From NCBI GenBank assembly GCA_949317995.1, contig OX439036.1, forward strand, positions 84,450,420 to 84,514,419: a stretch of 64,000 nt of DNA, in the 5' to 3' direction. This document shows positions 33,212-43,092 of this stretch, one piece after another; positions within the stretch are counted from its first letter, which is position 1, and each line of letters opens with the position of its first letter. The notes beneath the pieces were generated by a model. The model worked only from the letters and a program-made list of their open reading frames with translations. It was not told the DNA's origin and made no database searches. Origin of the DNA: Acholoe squamosa. Taxonomy: Eukaryota; Annelida; Polychaeta; Phyllodocida; Polynoidae. The translations under genes and the position numbers were made by a program.

Positions 33212-34839
33212 TGGTTCTGTGGGGTGGTTGAGATGCTTGCCACCAGGAGCTTGGAGATTTGATCCATCACATGAGGTGGTATTTGGGGGTTACTTTGTTG
33301 GTTCCCCTGGTAACCTCTTGTGTCCGGTTTGTAATCCTCCTGGCGTGGGTTGGAACCCTGGTTATATTGACCAGAGTTGCTGTATTGACCGGAGTTGTTG
33401 GATCTCTGGTTGTTGTAGGCGCCATTGTTGTTGTAGGATCCACTGTTGTAGTTCCTATGTGGACTCTGGCCCCTACTGTTGGATCCTTGACTATAGGATC
33501 CAGAGTTGTTTGAACCCTGGCTGTTGTTGTAGGATCCAGAGTTGTTGTAGGATCCAGAGTTGTAGTTCCTATGTGGACTCTGGCTCCTACTGTTGGATCC
33601 TTGATTATTATAGGATCTGCCATTACTTGGGGTTCTGTCTCTCCTATCACTGTATGAAGAGTTACCATTGTTGGAGTTGGAAGAGCTGTTGTCTTTCCTA
33701 CTGTTGTGACCCCCCCGGTTGTTGTTGTTGCCCCCTCTACCTCTACCTCTATTGGATTGGTAGTTGGGGTCATAGTTATTTCCTCTGTATCTACCGGTAG
33801 GGTCTCTTGATGCAACCTTAGCTTCCTGTTGCCTTACATGGGCACTAGACATTAGGTTAACATCTTCATCTGAACTAGTGCTGATTTCCTGGACCTTTTT
33901 CTTAGTAGGCTGTGGGTTGGTTTCTGCATCCCTTACCTTCCTAGATCTCTCTTGGGTCTCAACCTCTAGGGCTAGGTCTAGGGCTTGGTCAAAAGAGTCT
34001 ATTTTCTTGTTCTCAAGAGCTATAGAGATCCAGGGCCTCATGCCTTGGGTAAATGCCTTGCTTAGGGTTTCATCGTTCTGGCGTTGGGCATTACACACTT
34101 TCCTGAGATGGCATGCATAGTCTAGAACAGGTTCATCTATCTTTTGTGCACGGAGTGCAGTCCTTGAGATTATATTGTCTCGAGTAGCAAAATACTCTTT
34201 TAATTTATTCACTACATTGGTCCATGTCAACATATCAGGTGTGGCACTCTCCCTGAAGGATTCAAACCAAGCTAGTGCTTGTCCTTCGAGGTACTTGGGT
34301 AAATATGTTACCATGGTGTCACTGTCTGTCACTTTGTACTTATCCTTCAGATATTCTGGGAATTTGTGATCAATGAATAATGCTGTTGACATGAGTGGTG
34401 ATGGGTGTGAAAAGGTTTTGGGTTTTGTTACCTCATGTATCCTGATCTTTCTGTCGTCCTGCTGTTTATTGTCTATGAGCTTGGTCATGTTGGACACCAT
34501 GGAGATTATGATGTCATCTTTGGATCCAGAGGCAGATGGTGTGACAACAGGTGTGATGGCAGGTGTGGGAGGCTGTGGGGTCTGGGATGATACCATTTTC
34601 ATGAGATCTGCTATCTGTTGTTGTTGTCTCTCTAGGGACTTCCGCTGATCTTCCATGGCCTTCTGTTGAGCATCTATTGCTGCATTCCTCCCTGCCAGTT
34701 GTTGGTTGAGGATCCTCTCCCTTTCCTCCTGCTGGGACTTGTTGGTCTCTAGGGCAGTAACTGCATCTTGGATGGCCTTCTCATAGGCCCTTATCTTCTC
34801 AGCTGTCTGATTAGGTTGGGGGCCTTCATCGGTGTCCAT
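33202..34839 (-). CDS. gag: Gag polyprotein (545 residues from first ATG)
   Basis: The frame is open from about 35259, but the first ATG is at 34839 (MDTDEGPQPN). A coiled coil (AYEKAIQDAVTALETNKSQQ and following) precedes a retrotransposon-gag capsid core with YLEGQALAWF and FTQGMRPWIS, then a basic linker. The C-terminal ~150 residues are disordered, dominated by Asn, Ser, Gly, Tyr, Arg and Gln: an RGRGRGG stretch and repeats such as SPHRNYNSGSYNN. No CCHC zinc knuckle is present, so RNA binding probably depends on the RG-rich tail. It forms the particle that packages the element RNA. If a non-AUG start is used, up to about 130 more N-terminal residues (Ser/Thr/Pro-rich) could be included. 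Confidence 0.85.
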   Translation of the reverse strand: MDTDEGPQPNQTAEKIRAYEKAIQDAVTALETNKSQQEERERILNQQLAGRNAAIDAQQKAMEDQRKSLERQQQQIADLMKMVSSQTPQPPTPAITPVVTPSASGSKDDIIISMVSNMTKLIDNKQQDDRKIRIHEVTKPKTFSHPSPLMSTALFIDHKFPEYLKDKYKVTDSDTMVTYLPKYLEGQALAWFESFRESATPDMLTWTNVVNKLKEYFATRDNIISRTALRAQKIDEPVLDYACHLRKVCNAQRQNDETLSKAFTQGMRPWISIALENKKIDSFDQALDLALEVETQERSRKVRDAETNPQPTKKKVQEISTSSDEDVNLMSSAHVRQQEAKVASRDPTGRYRGNNYDPNYQSNRGRGRGGNNNNRGGHNSRKDNSSSNSNNGNSSYSDRRDRTPSNGRSYNNQGSNSRSQSPHRNYNSGSYNNSGSYNNSQGSNNSGSYSQGSNSRGQSPHRNYNSGSYNNNGAYNNQRSNNSGQYSNSGQYNQGSNPRQEDYKPDTRGYQGNQQSNPQIPPHVMDQISKLLVASISTTPQNQEN

Positions 34840-35218
34840 GATGGAGGGTGTGGGGGAGGCGTCTCTGGAGGAGTGGCTGTCAAAGGCTGGAGCTGGGGTG
34901 GAGGATCTAGATGAGGGTGTGGATCCACCCCCTGAGGCAGATCCTTCTTCCCCTGAGGTAGATAGCGTGAGTTGGGCGTCCTGTAGAGATCCCTGGGAAA
35001 TGTTGGATCCCTGAGAACTGGTTGTTCCCTGAGTAGACAGGGTGGGAGGTGTGGGGTCTACTGAGTGTGGGACTGTTGTATTGGAGGCTGGTTTGCCTCC
35101 TGTGGGCCTCCTAGATCTAGGTGGGAGGGAGACCTCTTCAACAGGCCCCTGACTACGTAAGGTCTTTGTGTGTTGTTCTGCCAGCTTGACTGATAAGACC
35201 TTGATGTGTGGGGTGGAC

Positions 35219-35366
35219 CTCACTGACGTGTGGGAGACCTCACTGACGTGTGGGAGACCTCACTGACGTGTGGGAGACCTCACTGACGTGTGGGAGATCT
35301 CATTGATGTGTGGGAGATCTCACTGGTGTGTGGGAGATCTCACTGATGTGTGGGAGATCTCACTGG
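35219..35366 (+). repeat. 20-bp minisatellite in the provirus leader, about 7 copies
   Basis: Unit CACTGACGTGTGGGAGACCT, with later copies varying to GATGTG and GGTGTG and to GAGATCT. On the element strand every unit contains GTGAGG, GTGAGA or a close variant, resembling a splice donor. Confidence 0.9.
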
Positions 35367-35572
35367 TGACCTTGGTGGGTATGGTGTCAAGGTCAAGGTC
35401 ACTGGGTGGGTGGAGTGGGTCTTACTGTGTGTATGCGGTACCAGCTTTAATTTACTGTGTGCATGATTGTTCCCAGTTGCGGTACCAGCTTTAACTTACT
35501 GTGTGCATGATTGTTTTTAGTTGTGTTACCAGCTTTAAATTTTATGAGCCTGTGAGGGATGGGATCTTAGTA

Positions 35573-35587
35573 GGATGTTCTCCACCA
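35573..35587 (-). other. Putative primer-binding site of the provirus
   Basis: TGGTGGAGAACATCC on the minus strand, just inside the 5' LTR. The TGG start and position fit; the matching tRNA was not identified. Confidence 0.5.
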
Positions 35588-35590
35588 CTT

Positions 35591-36939
35591 TGTCATACTA
35601 GTAATTGGCATGATCAAGTTGTCATATGAGAAATATCATATGACTAGTGGTGTAAGGAGTAAATACATCAGGCTCATGATAAAATAATGTTATTTCCAGT
35701 TGTCACTGGTTTATTCAGCTTTAGGCAACATGTAAGAAATATCAATCATACAGTAGTTAGTATGTAGGTAATTTGTACATACAGTAAACATACAGTAATT
35801 TATAAAGTACAATGTTCAGTTCCACTCCACCTGTGAGGTATTAATAATACAGTGTCCAGCATAGTTCTAGGTGGGTTCCCACACCTAGCTCCTGACCTGC
35901 TGCTTAGAGGAATAATGTAATAATGGATAACTTTACCCTCTGGTGGAAGTCTTGAAGAAGATAGCCTCTGGCCACTAATGGTAGGAAACCAATGCCTGTC
36001 TAGCATAGTTTCACCATAGTGCAGTGGTATAGCAGGTAGCAGGAGATGACTGGAGATGTTACCTCTAGAGCGGTTCTTGGTGATGTGTCTTCCTGGAGGT
36101 GCAGACAGGCTATTTGTAGCAAATCTTGGAAAAGCACCTCCAGACTGACTGGAGCCAGCAGCATCTGCCTAACTCTACAATTGTTTGAGGGGACCCTTTC
36201 AAGTGTCACAGGGGGACAAAGGACCCCCATGGACGCCGCTATGGCCCCCATTGTCTTGGTCGGTTCTGCATCTTCAAACCCTCATAACTCGGTCGTTTAT
36301 GCTTGTATAACCGCCATTTTGGGCATGCGCAGAGCTGAATGTGCCAAGATTATAATGCCCGCTGGATAGGCGCGTAACTCCCGCCGGTTTGTCTGTAGCT
36401 TACTCGGAGGTCGATTCAGTCTCCATGGCGTAACTTCCTTAATACTGGGAGTTCCGCCTTGATCTTGGGCTCATTCTGACCGTCTAATTATGGGCTTTCC
36501 ATAGAATTTTTGATATTTGACCTAGGTTGCTCAGGAGCGACGCTAGAGCGACCGGAAGGTTATGGCGTCGTGCTTATGTAACCCATTGTTCAGTCCTTAG
36601 AGTGCTCAGACACTCATGACGGCGTCAGCGGTGCTCAGGCACCCGTGACGGCCGGTTGCATTCACTTACAAGTTATTAATTTGTGCATTGAACCATGAGG
36701 TCGCACACTGAGACCCTCATTTTTATTATATTGTGCAGTGAACCATTAGGTCGGAGCCTTTGATGTCAGAGAGTGTATGTAACTGACCTGGCTGGTGTGC
36801 AGTGGGGCATGAACGCTCTTATGTAAAGTTTGAGCGCTCTTATAGCTCTTAGAACCAACCTATGTATTAATTTCATAGATATTTCTTTGATTAATACAAA
36901 ATATGTTAGAATTTATGGAACAATAAAATGGTATATCAT
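35591..36939 (-). mobile_element. 5' LTR of the provirus (1349 bp)
   Basis: Partner of 21249-22596. On the element strand a TATAAAT box (35804-35798) precedes an AATAAA signal (35715-35710) by about 85 nt, so the RNA probably starts near 35775 and is polyadenylated about 20 nt past AATAAA. U3 would be about 1.16 kb, long for this group. Confidence 0.93.
35798..35804 (-). promoter_or_regulatory. LTR TATA box
   Basis: TATAAAT on the element strand, followed at normal promoter distance by the presumed R region and by AATAAA at 35715-35710. The same arrangement is present in the other LTR near 21459. Confidence 0.5.
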
Positions 36940-36944
36940 ACTAC
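36940..36944. repeat. Target-site duplication (5' side of provirus)
   Basis: ACTAC, identical to 21244-21248. In gene A it is part of the codons following LLM in helix 4. Confidence 0.85.
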
Positions 36945-38010
36945 CATCAGCAGATAGACACTAGCACGGGCGGCTACTGGTGTTAGAAGTGTAAGGATTG
37001 ATAACATGGACATACCTGTAAAATGTATCATAACAAGCATTATCACATCCAGATCCCATTTAAATGACATGATTTAGGTTCATCAAATAAAGTCAATACT
37101 AGTACCGACATCGATACTTAATCCATTTAAAACATCAATTCATCAAAGGGACTACAGGAGGGCATTTCTCAAGATGGTACGACTAGATACAGCCACTACA
37201 ATTTGAAACCCTAAAAGTTAGAGTAGGTGACCATAGGTAACCATCAGCATTTGGTGTAGTATTTACAGTAGTATGTGGTAGGGCAGTCGTATCAGAGCAG
37301 GGCTGTAATCGCATTAGAATGAGGGATCCCGCTACGATTTGAAGGACTCTAGTCGTACCATCTTGAGAAATGCCTTCCAGATGTACATGTATGCATTTCT
37401 CACCTGTAAGTATGATTATCTTTGCTCCCAGCTTGTTGGCCAACCATCCAGCTGGTAATTGAGTCATGAAGTAACCAATGTAGAATGAGGATCCAACCCA
37501 ACCACGTAGTTCACGTGACCAGGTAAACTCGCCAACCTATTTCAATTGATTAGTTGCCAATAATACACACTTTTTGATTTAGCAGATAGATTTAATAGTT
37601 ATCCCAGTGGGACAGATAATTGTTGGGCTTTTTTTTAAATTTTTTTTTTTATCTAATTCCGTTTTATCATAAAAATCAACAAGCAATGTCAAAGCTAGTT
37701 ATCTATTCCAAAGCATTGATCGATTCAGTTATTTCTGGGGAAAAATGAACAAAATGGGCAATGGGAATATCTGGACATATCGTGAGAAAATCTTCTAGGA
37801 AAATAGGAATGTGTAGGAGGATGCTTGGACGTTCCCAACAAAAGAGAACATAACTGTTCACAAATGCTGTGGAGTGTCTTCATTACGTGATAGTAAGTCC
37901 AGATAAATTTTGAATTGTGGACACTTGTATTTGTGCCAGGAAAGTGCAAAATGTCATAACGTTAACCCTTTGCAGTCTGTTGGCAGAATAGGGGGTCTAG
38001 ATGGGGGGTC

Positions 38011-38225
38011 CCCATGTCACTTGTCGATTTTAAGAAAAGGCAATGTCACATGTCATTAAATTTCTATTTTCCCATGTCATTGTCACCAAGCTCCATGTCA
38101 TATGTCGATTTTAAGATAAAGCCATGTCTCATGTCACTAAATTTTTACTCCTTCATGTCCTTGTCACTAAGCTCCATGTCACATGTCGAATTTAAGAAAA
38201 GGCCATGTCACCCTGTCGAATTTAG
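38011..38225 (+). repeat. About 80-bp tandem repeat (CATGTC family), 2.7 copies
   Basis: Units begin CCATGTCA(C/T)(T/A)TGTCGA near 38011, 38092 and 38172 and include CACTAAATTT and CCTTGTCAC blocks. A single diverged copy lies at about 43256-43350. Confidence 0.75.
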
Positions 38226-38311
38226 GGGTCCAGACCCATAGAATATGATATCACCCCAATTCCCAGCTAACGTCACAGACAAAAAAAACCCAAATTAGTA
38301 AATTAGTGAAC

Positions 38312-38434
38312 AAGTAACCAATGGATAACTCATGACGAGTGTGTGTTAGTAAAGGATAATGACACGAGGCCGTAGGCCGAGTGTTATTAGCTTTTGCTAA
38401 CACACACGAGTCATGAGTTATCCATTGACTACTT
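38312..38434. repeat. Long hairpin / foldback element
   Basis: Arms 38312-38348 and 38397-38434 are almost perfectly inverted (CAATGGATAACTCATGA pairs with TCATGAGTTATCCATTG). The loop itself holds an inner palindrome, ACACGAGGCCGTAGGCCGAG. Probably a foldback MITE. Confidence 0.75.
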
Positions 38435-38559
38435 ATTTTATACCACGAAACCAATAAATAATCAATGTAATACCAATAAATTCAAGTTGAAAACAAAAAT
38501 TATTCCCCCTCCCCGGGACTCGATGCCAGCCATTGTGTACACGATCGGTACATACACCT

Positions 38560-38870
38560 CGGCTCCTGGCAGCGGACAGCGACAGCACCGGTCTCGGCTA
38601 GGGTTGGCAGCGGCACACGGCGAAAAAAGATGCGTCTCGCTGTTATGTTTGTGTATAAAATACACTTCCTTGCCCAGCAGCGGACAGCGACAGCGCACAC
38701 GGCGAACAAAGATGCGTCTCGCTGTTATGTTTATGTATAAAATACACCTCCTCGCCTGGCAGCGGACAGCGACAGCGCACACGGCGAAAAAAAGATGTGT
38801 CTCGCTGTTATGTTTGTATAGAATACACCTCATCGCCCGGCAGCGGACAGCGACAGCGCACACTGCGATA
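38560..38870 (+). repeat. About 90-bp tandem repeat, four copies
   Basis: Each unit contains GCAGCGGACAGCGACAGC, a GCACACGGCGAA block, AAAGATGCGTCTCGCTGTTA and GTATAAAATACACCTC. It is GC-richer than its surroundings and ends directly at the tRNA-like segment, so the two may form one element. Confidence 0.8.
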
Positions 38871-38884
38871 AAAGATGCGCCCGG

Positions 38885-38955
38885 ACCGGGGCTCGATCCA
38901 TATACCTCTGATGGCTGAGCGCAACGTGCTAACCGCTAGGCCACCGTGTCTCCTC
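38885..38955 (-). repeat. tRNA-derived SINE head
   Basis: Minus strand: ACGGTGGCCTAGCGGTTAGC (A-box region), a GTTGCGCTCAGCCATCAGAGG middle, and GGATCGAGCCCCGG (B box). The arrangement is that of a tRNA-derived SINE promoter; exact stems are imperfect. Confidence 0.55.
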
Positions 38956-39334
38956 CTCCTGCGGCAGTCTCGGCTTGGATTCATTTGAATGCATCCTTTG
39001 GTTATGTATACACGATCGGTACACACGCCTCGGCGCCCGGCTAGGCCTCCTTTGTTTGGTTTAGTTCTAGCCAACCACATCTCGTCAGTCCCTGTGTCGC
39101 AGTGCATAGGGAGTTGGATGCACTTCATGGATATCCATGGATAACCGCACAGGGTGCAGGTTATCCATGGATAACCGCACGCCTTCCAAGAGTCATGCTA
39201 CAGCATTAATGCTGTGCAATATCGACAGATATGTGGATGGGAATAGACACCAAAAAGCACTGTGTAACCCAGAAATCGTGGTATAATAAATACTAATTTA
39301 ACTTAGACAAAACCACTGGTTAGGCAAAATACCC

Positions 39335-39364
39335 AACATGTTAGTAATATTTTACTAACATGTT
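39335..39364. repeat. 30-nt near-perfect hairpin
   Basis: AACATGTTAGTAATATTTTACTAACATGTT-type inverted repeat with 13-nt arms around an AT centre. Probably the core of a small foldback repeat. Confidence 0.6.
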
Positions 39365-42300
39365 AGTTGTATTTACTAACCTATTCAGGCAAGCTGGCTC
39401 GATTTAGCCAAGAGAGAAAAGTGGTCTTTTTTGTCTAAGGGTTAGTAGATTTCTTCACACCAGGTGGCAGTGTGGTTTGCATGAGGACTTTTGTGGCAGG
39501 TGTCTATCATGGAAAGGCCTACAAATGTGAAATTAATGGCACTTCTAATGACTATTGACATGATAAAGCCTTCACCATTCAACCTGGCATAGGACTTAAC
39601 AGAATACAGCCTATAGGTTTATTATGTTTTTGATGGAGCAAGGAAGAAGAATGGAAACACCCTTTCCCTGGAAATTCAATTTTCTCATATATCCACATCT
39701 AAGGCCCTATGAGTCAAACCCAGAACAACTACGTTCAGGGGTTGCAAATGAAAATGATATGAGGCATTAAACTTGCTTCTCAAATGGAGAGGCTCTGTTC
39801 TGGGTGTCTTAATCCATGTGGACTTTAAGCTTATTATTTGAATCAAAATAAAAGAATGGGTATTATGGGTATTGAAATAGTCCATGGAGCTAGTGAAAAA
39901 GTCTAAGGCAAGTTAGGAAGAATGCCCAACTTGCCTGATTTCTCCTAAGGGTTAGGCGTAAACTTCCAAGAAAACTTCAGTGGTTTGGCGACATGCAAAC
40001 TCCCATCTTGCCTTAGCAATTCCAAGAAATGTTAGGCGAACAGCCTAAGATATTTAGATTTTTTTTTGTATGCTCTTCGAGCTGCTAAACTAGAGTCTCA
40101 AATAAACAGTGAAGAGATTGATCGGCTTGCAAAATGGTTTCCAGCTTGGCAAACGTCCTCAATTGGTTATATGTATTGACGTCAAGATCAGTCCGTCTTA
40201 AGTATGAATTATGATACGGCCTCTTTTAAAGGTATATCATTGACTGTGATATACCGTATATGATATCATGAAATAATCTTACTCTGTAGTTGTCCTGCTC
40301 CAGTCCATCAGCTGTAGAAGTGTTGGTCGTATTCTGACCCTCCTCTAGGTCGGTGGTCATACAAACGATGGCAACACTCATGTTGGCTCTCATCATATAC
40401 AGACATATAGTGCCGAAAAAGCCAACAATACATTGTGTGAACCGACAAGATGTCCACCATGGCACTGCAACACATTTCAATGATGATATGGTTTATTATC
40501 ATAATGAGATTGGTAACTGCGACAAAGTATAGAAGTAAACCTATACAGAGGGCAAACCAGAATGCAGCCTCTATATAAGTGGCTGACGGGGGACATCAAT
40601 GTCGAGAAAATAAATTCAATCAAGCCAGAATGAAGAGAAGTCCTGGCTTTGGTAGATCCACTGTAAGCTTGACACAAAGAATACAGTGAATTGGGCATTT
40701 TTAAGTTTGTAGTTGTAGGCGGTGAGTGTTGATGTATATGTACATGTGTCCAACCCACAGGGGATCTTGCTATGTCACATATAACGTGAAATCTCTCCAT
40801 ACGAATTTAGTGCCCATCCCCCATCCGTCCTCTACTTCATGAAAGTTTAAATGCCACAAAATTATTTGTGGTGTACAGCGCACACTTTTAAGAACATACC
40901 TTCTGGGTGATTATTGTCTTCTACCTTCATGGTTTTGTTAAAATCCGTGGACATCTGGAACTTCTTGCAAGTCATATATGGTTTGAAGCATTTGAGTTTG
41001 ATACCATAATGTAGATTAGAATGATAAGAAAGTGCCCCAGATAACCTTTGTGAACTTCTAAATGATATCTTTATTGATTAGATGGGAACAGATCTTATGT
41101 GATCATGACATGAACGCTATATTAGTGGCACTGCTGTCGTTATTGGTATTGGAGTCTTACAGAATGTTAAAAATAACAAATGAACATAGATTGCAATGGG
41201 GTTTCTCTAAGTTGCAAGAAGAAGAAGGGGAAAATAAATATGCCATGGCATCAGCCTGATGAGGGAATATTTCAGTAAAGACTGAGATCAGGTAAGGGAA
41301 CTGTGCCATCAAAGTTCATACCAAGAGAGAAACTCTGATATCGATATCGAGGGTGAACATTTGGCTTTCCATACATGTCGAAAGAGGGTGTGACTCACAT
41401 GAAATTATATTTTGACATAGGCCTATATACTTCAGATTAATACAGATCGTTTGTAGCAATATTTCTAACCGCTCCCTATGCAAATAATATATAGATCTGA
41501 TCGGGGATTAAAACGGAAACAGAGATAACAACCACAAAAACCTCTTTCGAGTATCACTCCAATTATCTGCTCTATTCAGTTATCCAAAAATGTTAATGCG
41601 CCCAGAAGCTTACAAATCGAAGACAGACGAGGCGTTCGGGCAGTGGTTTTCTAACCATATGCAGTGCATTGTGGGTGGGGGTGACCTCGAATGCTAACTA
41701 CACAACCTTAGCTTGTTCCCTCTACCCCTGTCCACCCCAGCCATGGCTGGGTAGGTACCAGTCCCTAACTATGCTTGGGAGGGTAGTAAGTTGACTCAGG
41801 GATCAACATTGACCCACATGGGGTAGACCAATAGGGGGTGGCCTTACAAACCAGCATTGATCCCTCGGCCGTACTCCGAACGCACCGAGTGAGTTCGTTG
41901 ACTCAATTAATGATCAGTTTACGGACCACTGGTGAACACACTATCACAGTGAAACTGGTAGATGGACGGCTTGGTGGCTAGGAGAGCTTGGGTCAGCACC
42001 TCTTCATTTTGAAAGTAAAATAGACTTCTTGCACATGTGGTAATTTTTACCCAGCTGTGACACTACAGCCGTTTTGGGCATTTCGTTTTCTGTTAACTAG
42101 ACTCCTGTCACATTTTCAGATTTCTGGGATCGAATGGATACAGTAACTATATCAATGTCACCGTGTTTAGCGGGTAGCTTATCACTGTCACGATGTCAGT
42201 AGGTATGTCTATGTGTAATTAGACAGATCAGATTTATTATAGGCAGTCTTTCAATCCATCTAGATCAACATACTCATATTTGTACGTCTTGAGGCATAGG

Positions 42301-43078
42301 CTATTGCCTCATCCTCGTAAGACTACTACATGTACTATGGTAAATTCAATAGTTCAAAACATTTAATGACCCATGGTGCAGGTGGGGCCCAAACGCAGGA
42401 TGAGCAGGGAGATAATGGAGATAACGTTATGACCTGTAGACAGACATCCAAAGTCTATGTGAAGTAAGAAACATTCATTCAGTTCATGGCATATGCGATC
42501 CACTGAGCTCCAAGCACATACTCAGTTGTGTGTGGTATTATATAAGAGTGTTGGCCACTCATTGACGACCATCTCCCTTGGACATAGATTTGACTACTAC
42601 CTCCTTTGTGACAACAAACTGCGAAGCTGAAGACACATGACTAATTTGCATTGGATCCTACCTATATTAGGTGGATAGCCATAACATGGGTAAGCAAGGT
42701 AAACTGTAGTCACCTATGACCCTTAAACGATTGGGCTTTCATTCTGTCACTGGGTGATTGGTATAATCTAGTGTCAGTGCACCTGAGTGTAGTTGACAAG
42801 TTAATAGATGTAGGTAGACTGAAAGGTACTCTCACTCAATCAGGGGCACAACTGAAGGCCTACACTGTAATTGTACTGACCCTACTTACACAGGTGAAGG
42901 CATGCTCTGCCAACACAGCAAGAACCTTGTTTCCTATATCACAACAGAGTGATTAAATAATGTAAAATGCTACAGCAAAAATTCTATTAAAATCAGAATA
43001 TGCTGGGAAAAGGATTTGGGGCATATCATATTAAGAAAATTTTTTCTGAGATAAAGCAGCAAATAGATCACCAGGTAT

Positions 43079-43092
43079 CCACCAGGGGGCAG
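43079..43092 (+). promoter_or_regulatory. CTCF-like motif
   Basis: CCACCAGGGGGCAG matches the bilaterian CTCF core consensus CCASYAGRKGGCRS at every position. Located between SLC17 genes A and B. Occupancy is unknown. Confidence 0.35.

Larger units (their letters stand above)
34840..35590 (-). other. 5' leader of the provirus
   Basis: Extends from the 5' LTR to the first gag ATG. Two nucleotides after the LTR (3 by another boundary choice) comes TGGTGGAGAACATCC, the likely primer-binding site; I cannot assign its tRNA. The 20-bp minisatellite lies in the middle. An open Ser/Thr/Pro-rich frame continuous with gag covers 34840-35259 without an ATG. Confidence 0.6.
21249..36939 (-). mobile_element. 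Env-bearing Ty3/Gypsy-type LTR retroelement (provirus), 15.7 kb
   Basis: Order along the minus strand: 5' LTR (36939-35591), leader with a 20-bp minisatellite, gag, pol (protease, reverse transcriptase, RNase H, integrase), env, a region carrying an opposite-strand ORF, two tandem-repeat tracts, purine tract, 3' LTR (22596-21249). Integrase after RNase H marks the Ty3/Gypsy order rather than copia. All three main frames are open, and the LTRs differ by only a handful of substitutions plus one diverged patch, so the insertion looks fairly recent. It is flanked by a 5-bp duplication and sits in a coding exon of an SLC17 gene. The env resembles baculovirus F and errantivirus envelopes. It is longer than typical Gypsy elements because of the LTRs and the 2.4 kb between env and the 3' LTR. 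Confidence 0.92.
37537..40282 (-). other. Intron 2 of SLC17 gene A (2.7 kb, repeat-rich)
   Basis: Bounded by AGA|GTAAGA and AATAG|GTTGGC. It contains a CATGTC-rich tandem repeat (38011-38225), a long hairpin (38312-38434), a roughly 90-bp tandem repeat (38560-38870), a tRNA-like segment (38885-38955), a duplicated GTTATCCATGGATAAC palindrome near 39126-39176 and a 30-nt hairpin (39335-39364). No exon seen. Confidence 0.65.
36940..40954 (-). pseudogene. SLC17 gene A, 5' segment: start codon to broken exon 4
   Basis: Upstream part of the SLC17 transporter interrupted at 36939. Exons (minus strand): 1 40954-40900 (ATG, phase-1 end GAA G|GTATGT), 2 40464-40283, 3 37536-37404, 4a 37015-36940. The N-terminal peptide MSTDFNKTMKVEDNNHPE leads into VPWWTSCRFTQ and the first helix with YMMRANMSVAIVCM, where the Arg is conserved across SLC17. 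Exon 3 carries the helix 2-3 region (WSRELRGWVGSSFYIGY...LPAGWLANKLGAK). Exon 4a ends at ARASVYLLMV. With the 3' segment and one duplication removed, the parts add up to 1560 nt, 520 codons, so the gene was intact before insertion. Whether it is dead in the population or only on this haplotype is unknown. Confidence 0.85.

Noticed and set aside
33219..33815. Two long frames overlapping the gag 3' end, one Cys-rich on the plus strand and one Thr-rich in another minus frame
   Set aside because: Both are shadows of the low-complexity Asn/Ser/Gly/Tyr repeats of Gag.
38394..38918. 174-codon plus-strand frame and matching minus frames
   Set aside because: Created by the 90-bp tandem repeat; each repeat encodes the same peptide and no gene structure surrounds it.
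40477..40800. 107-codon minus frame upstream of exon 2 of gene A as an alternative first exon
   Set aside because: It has no family resemblance and is less consistent than the ATG exon at 40954-40900, which ends in phase 1 with a good GTATGT donor.
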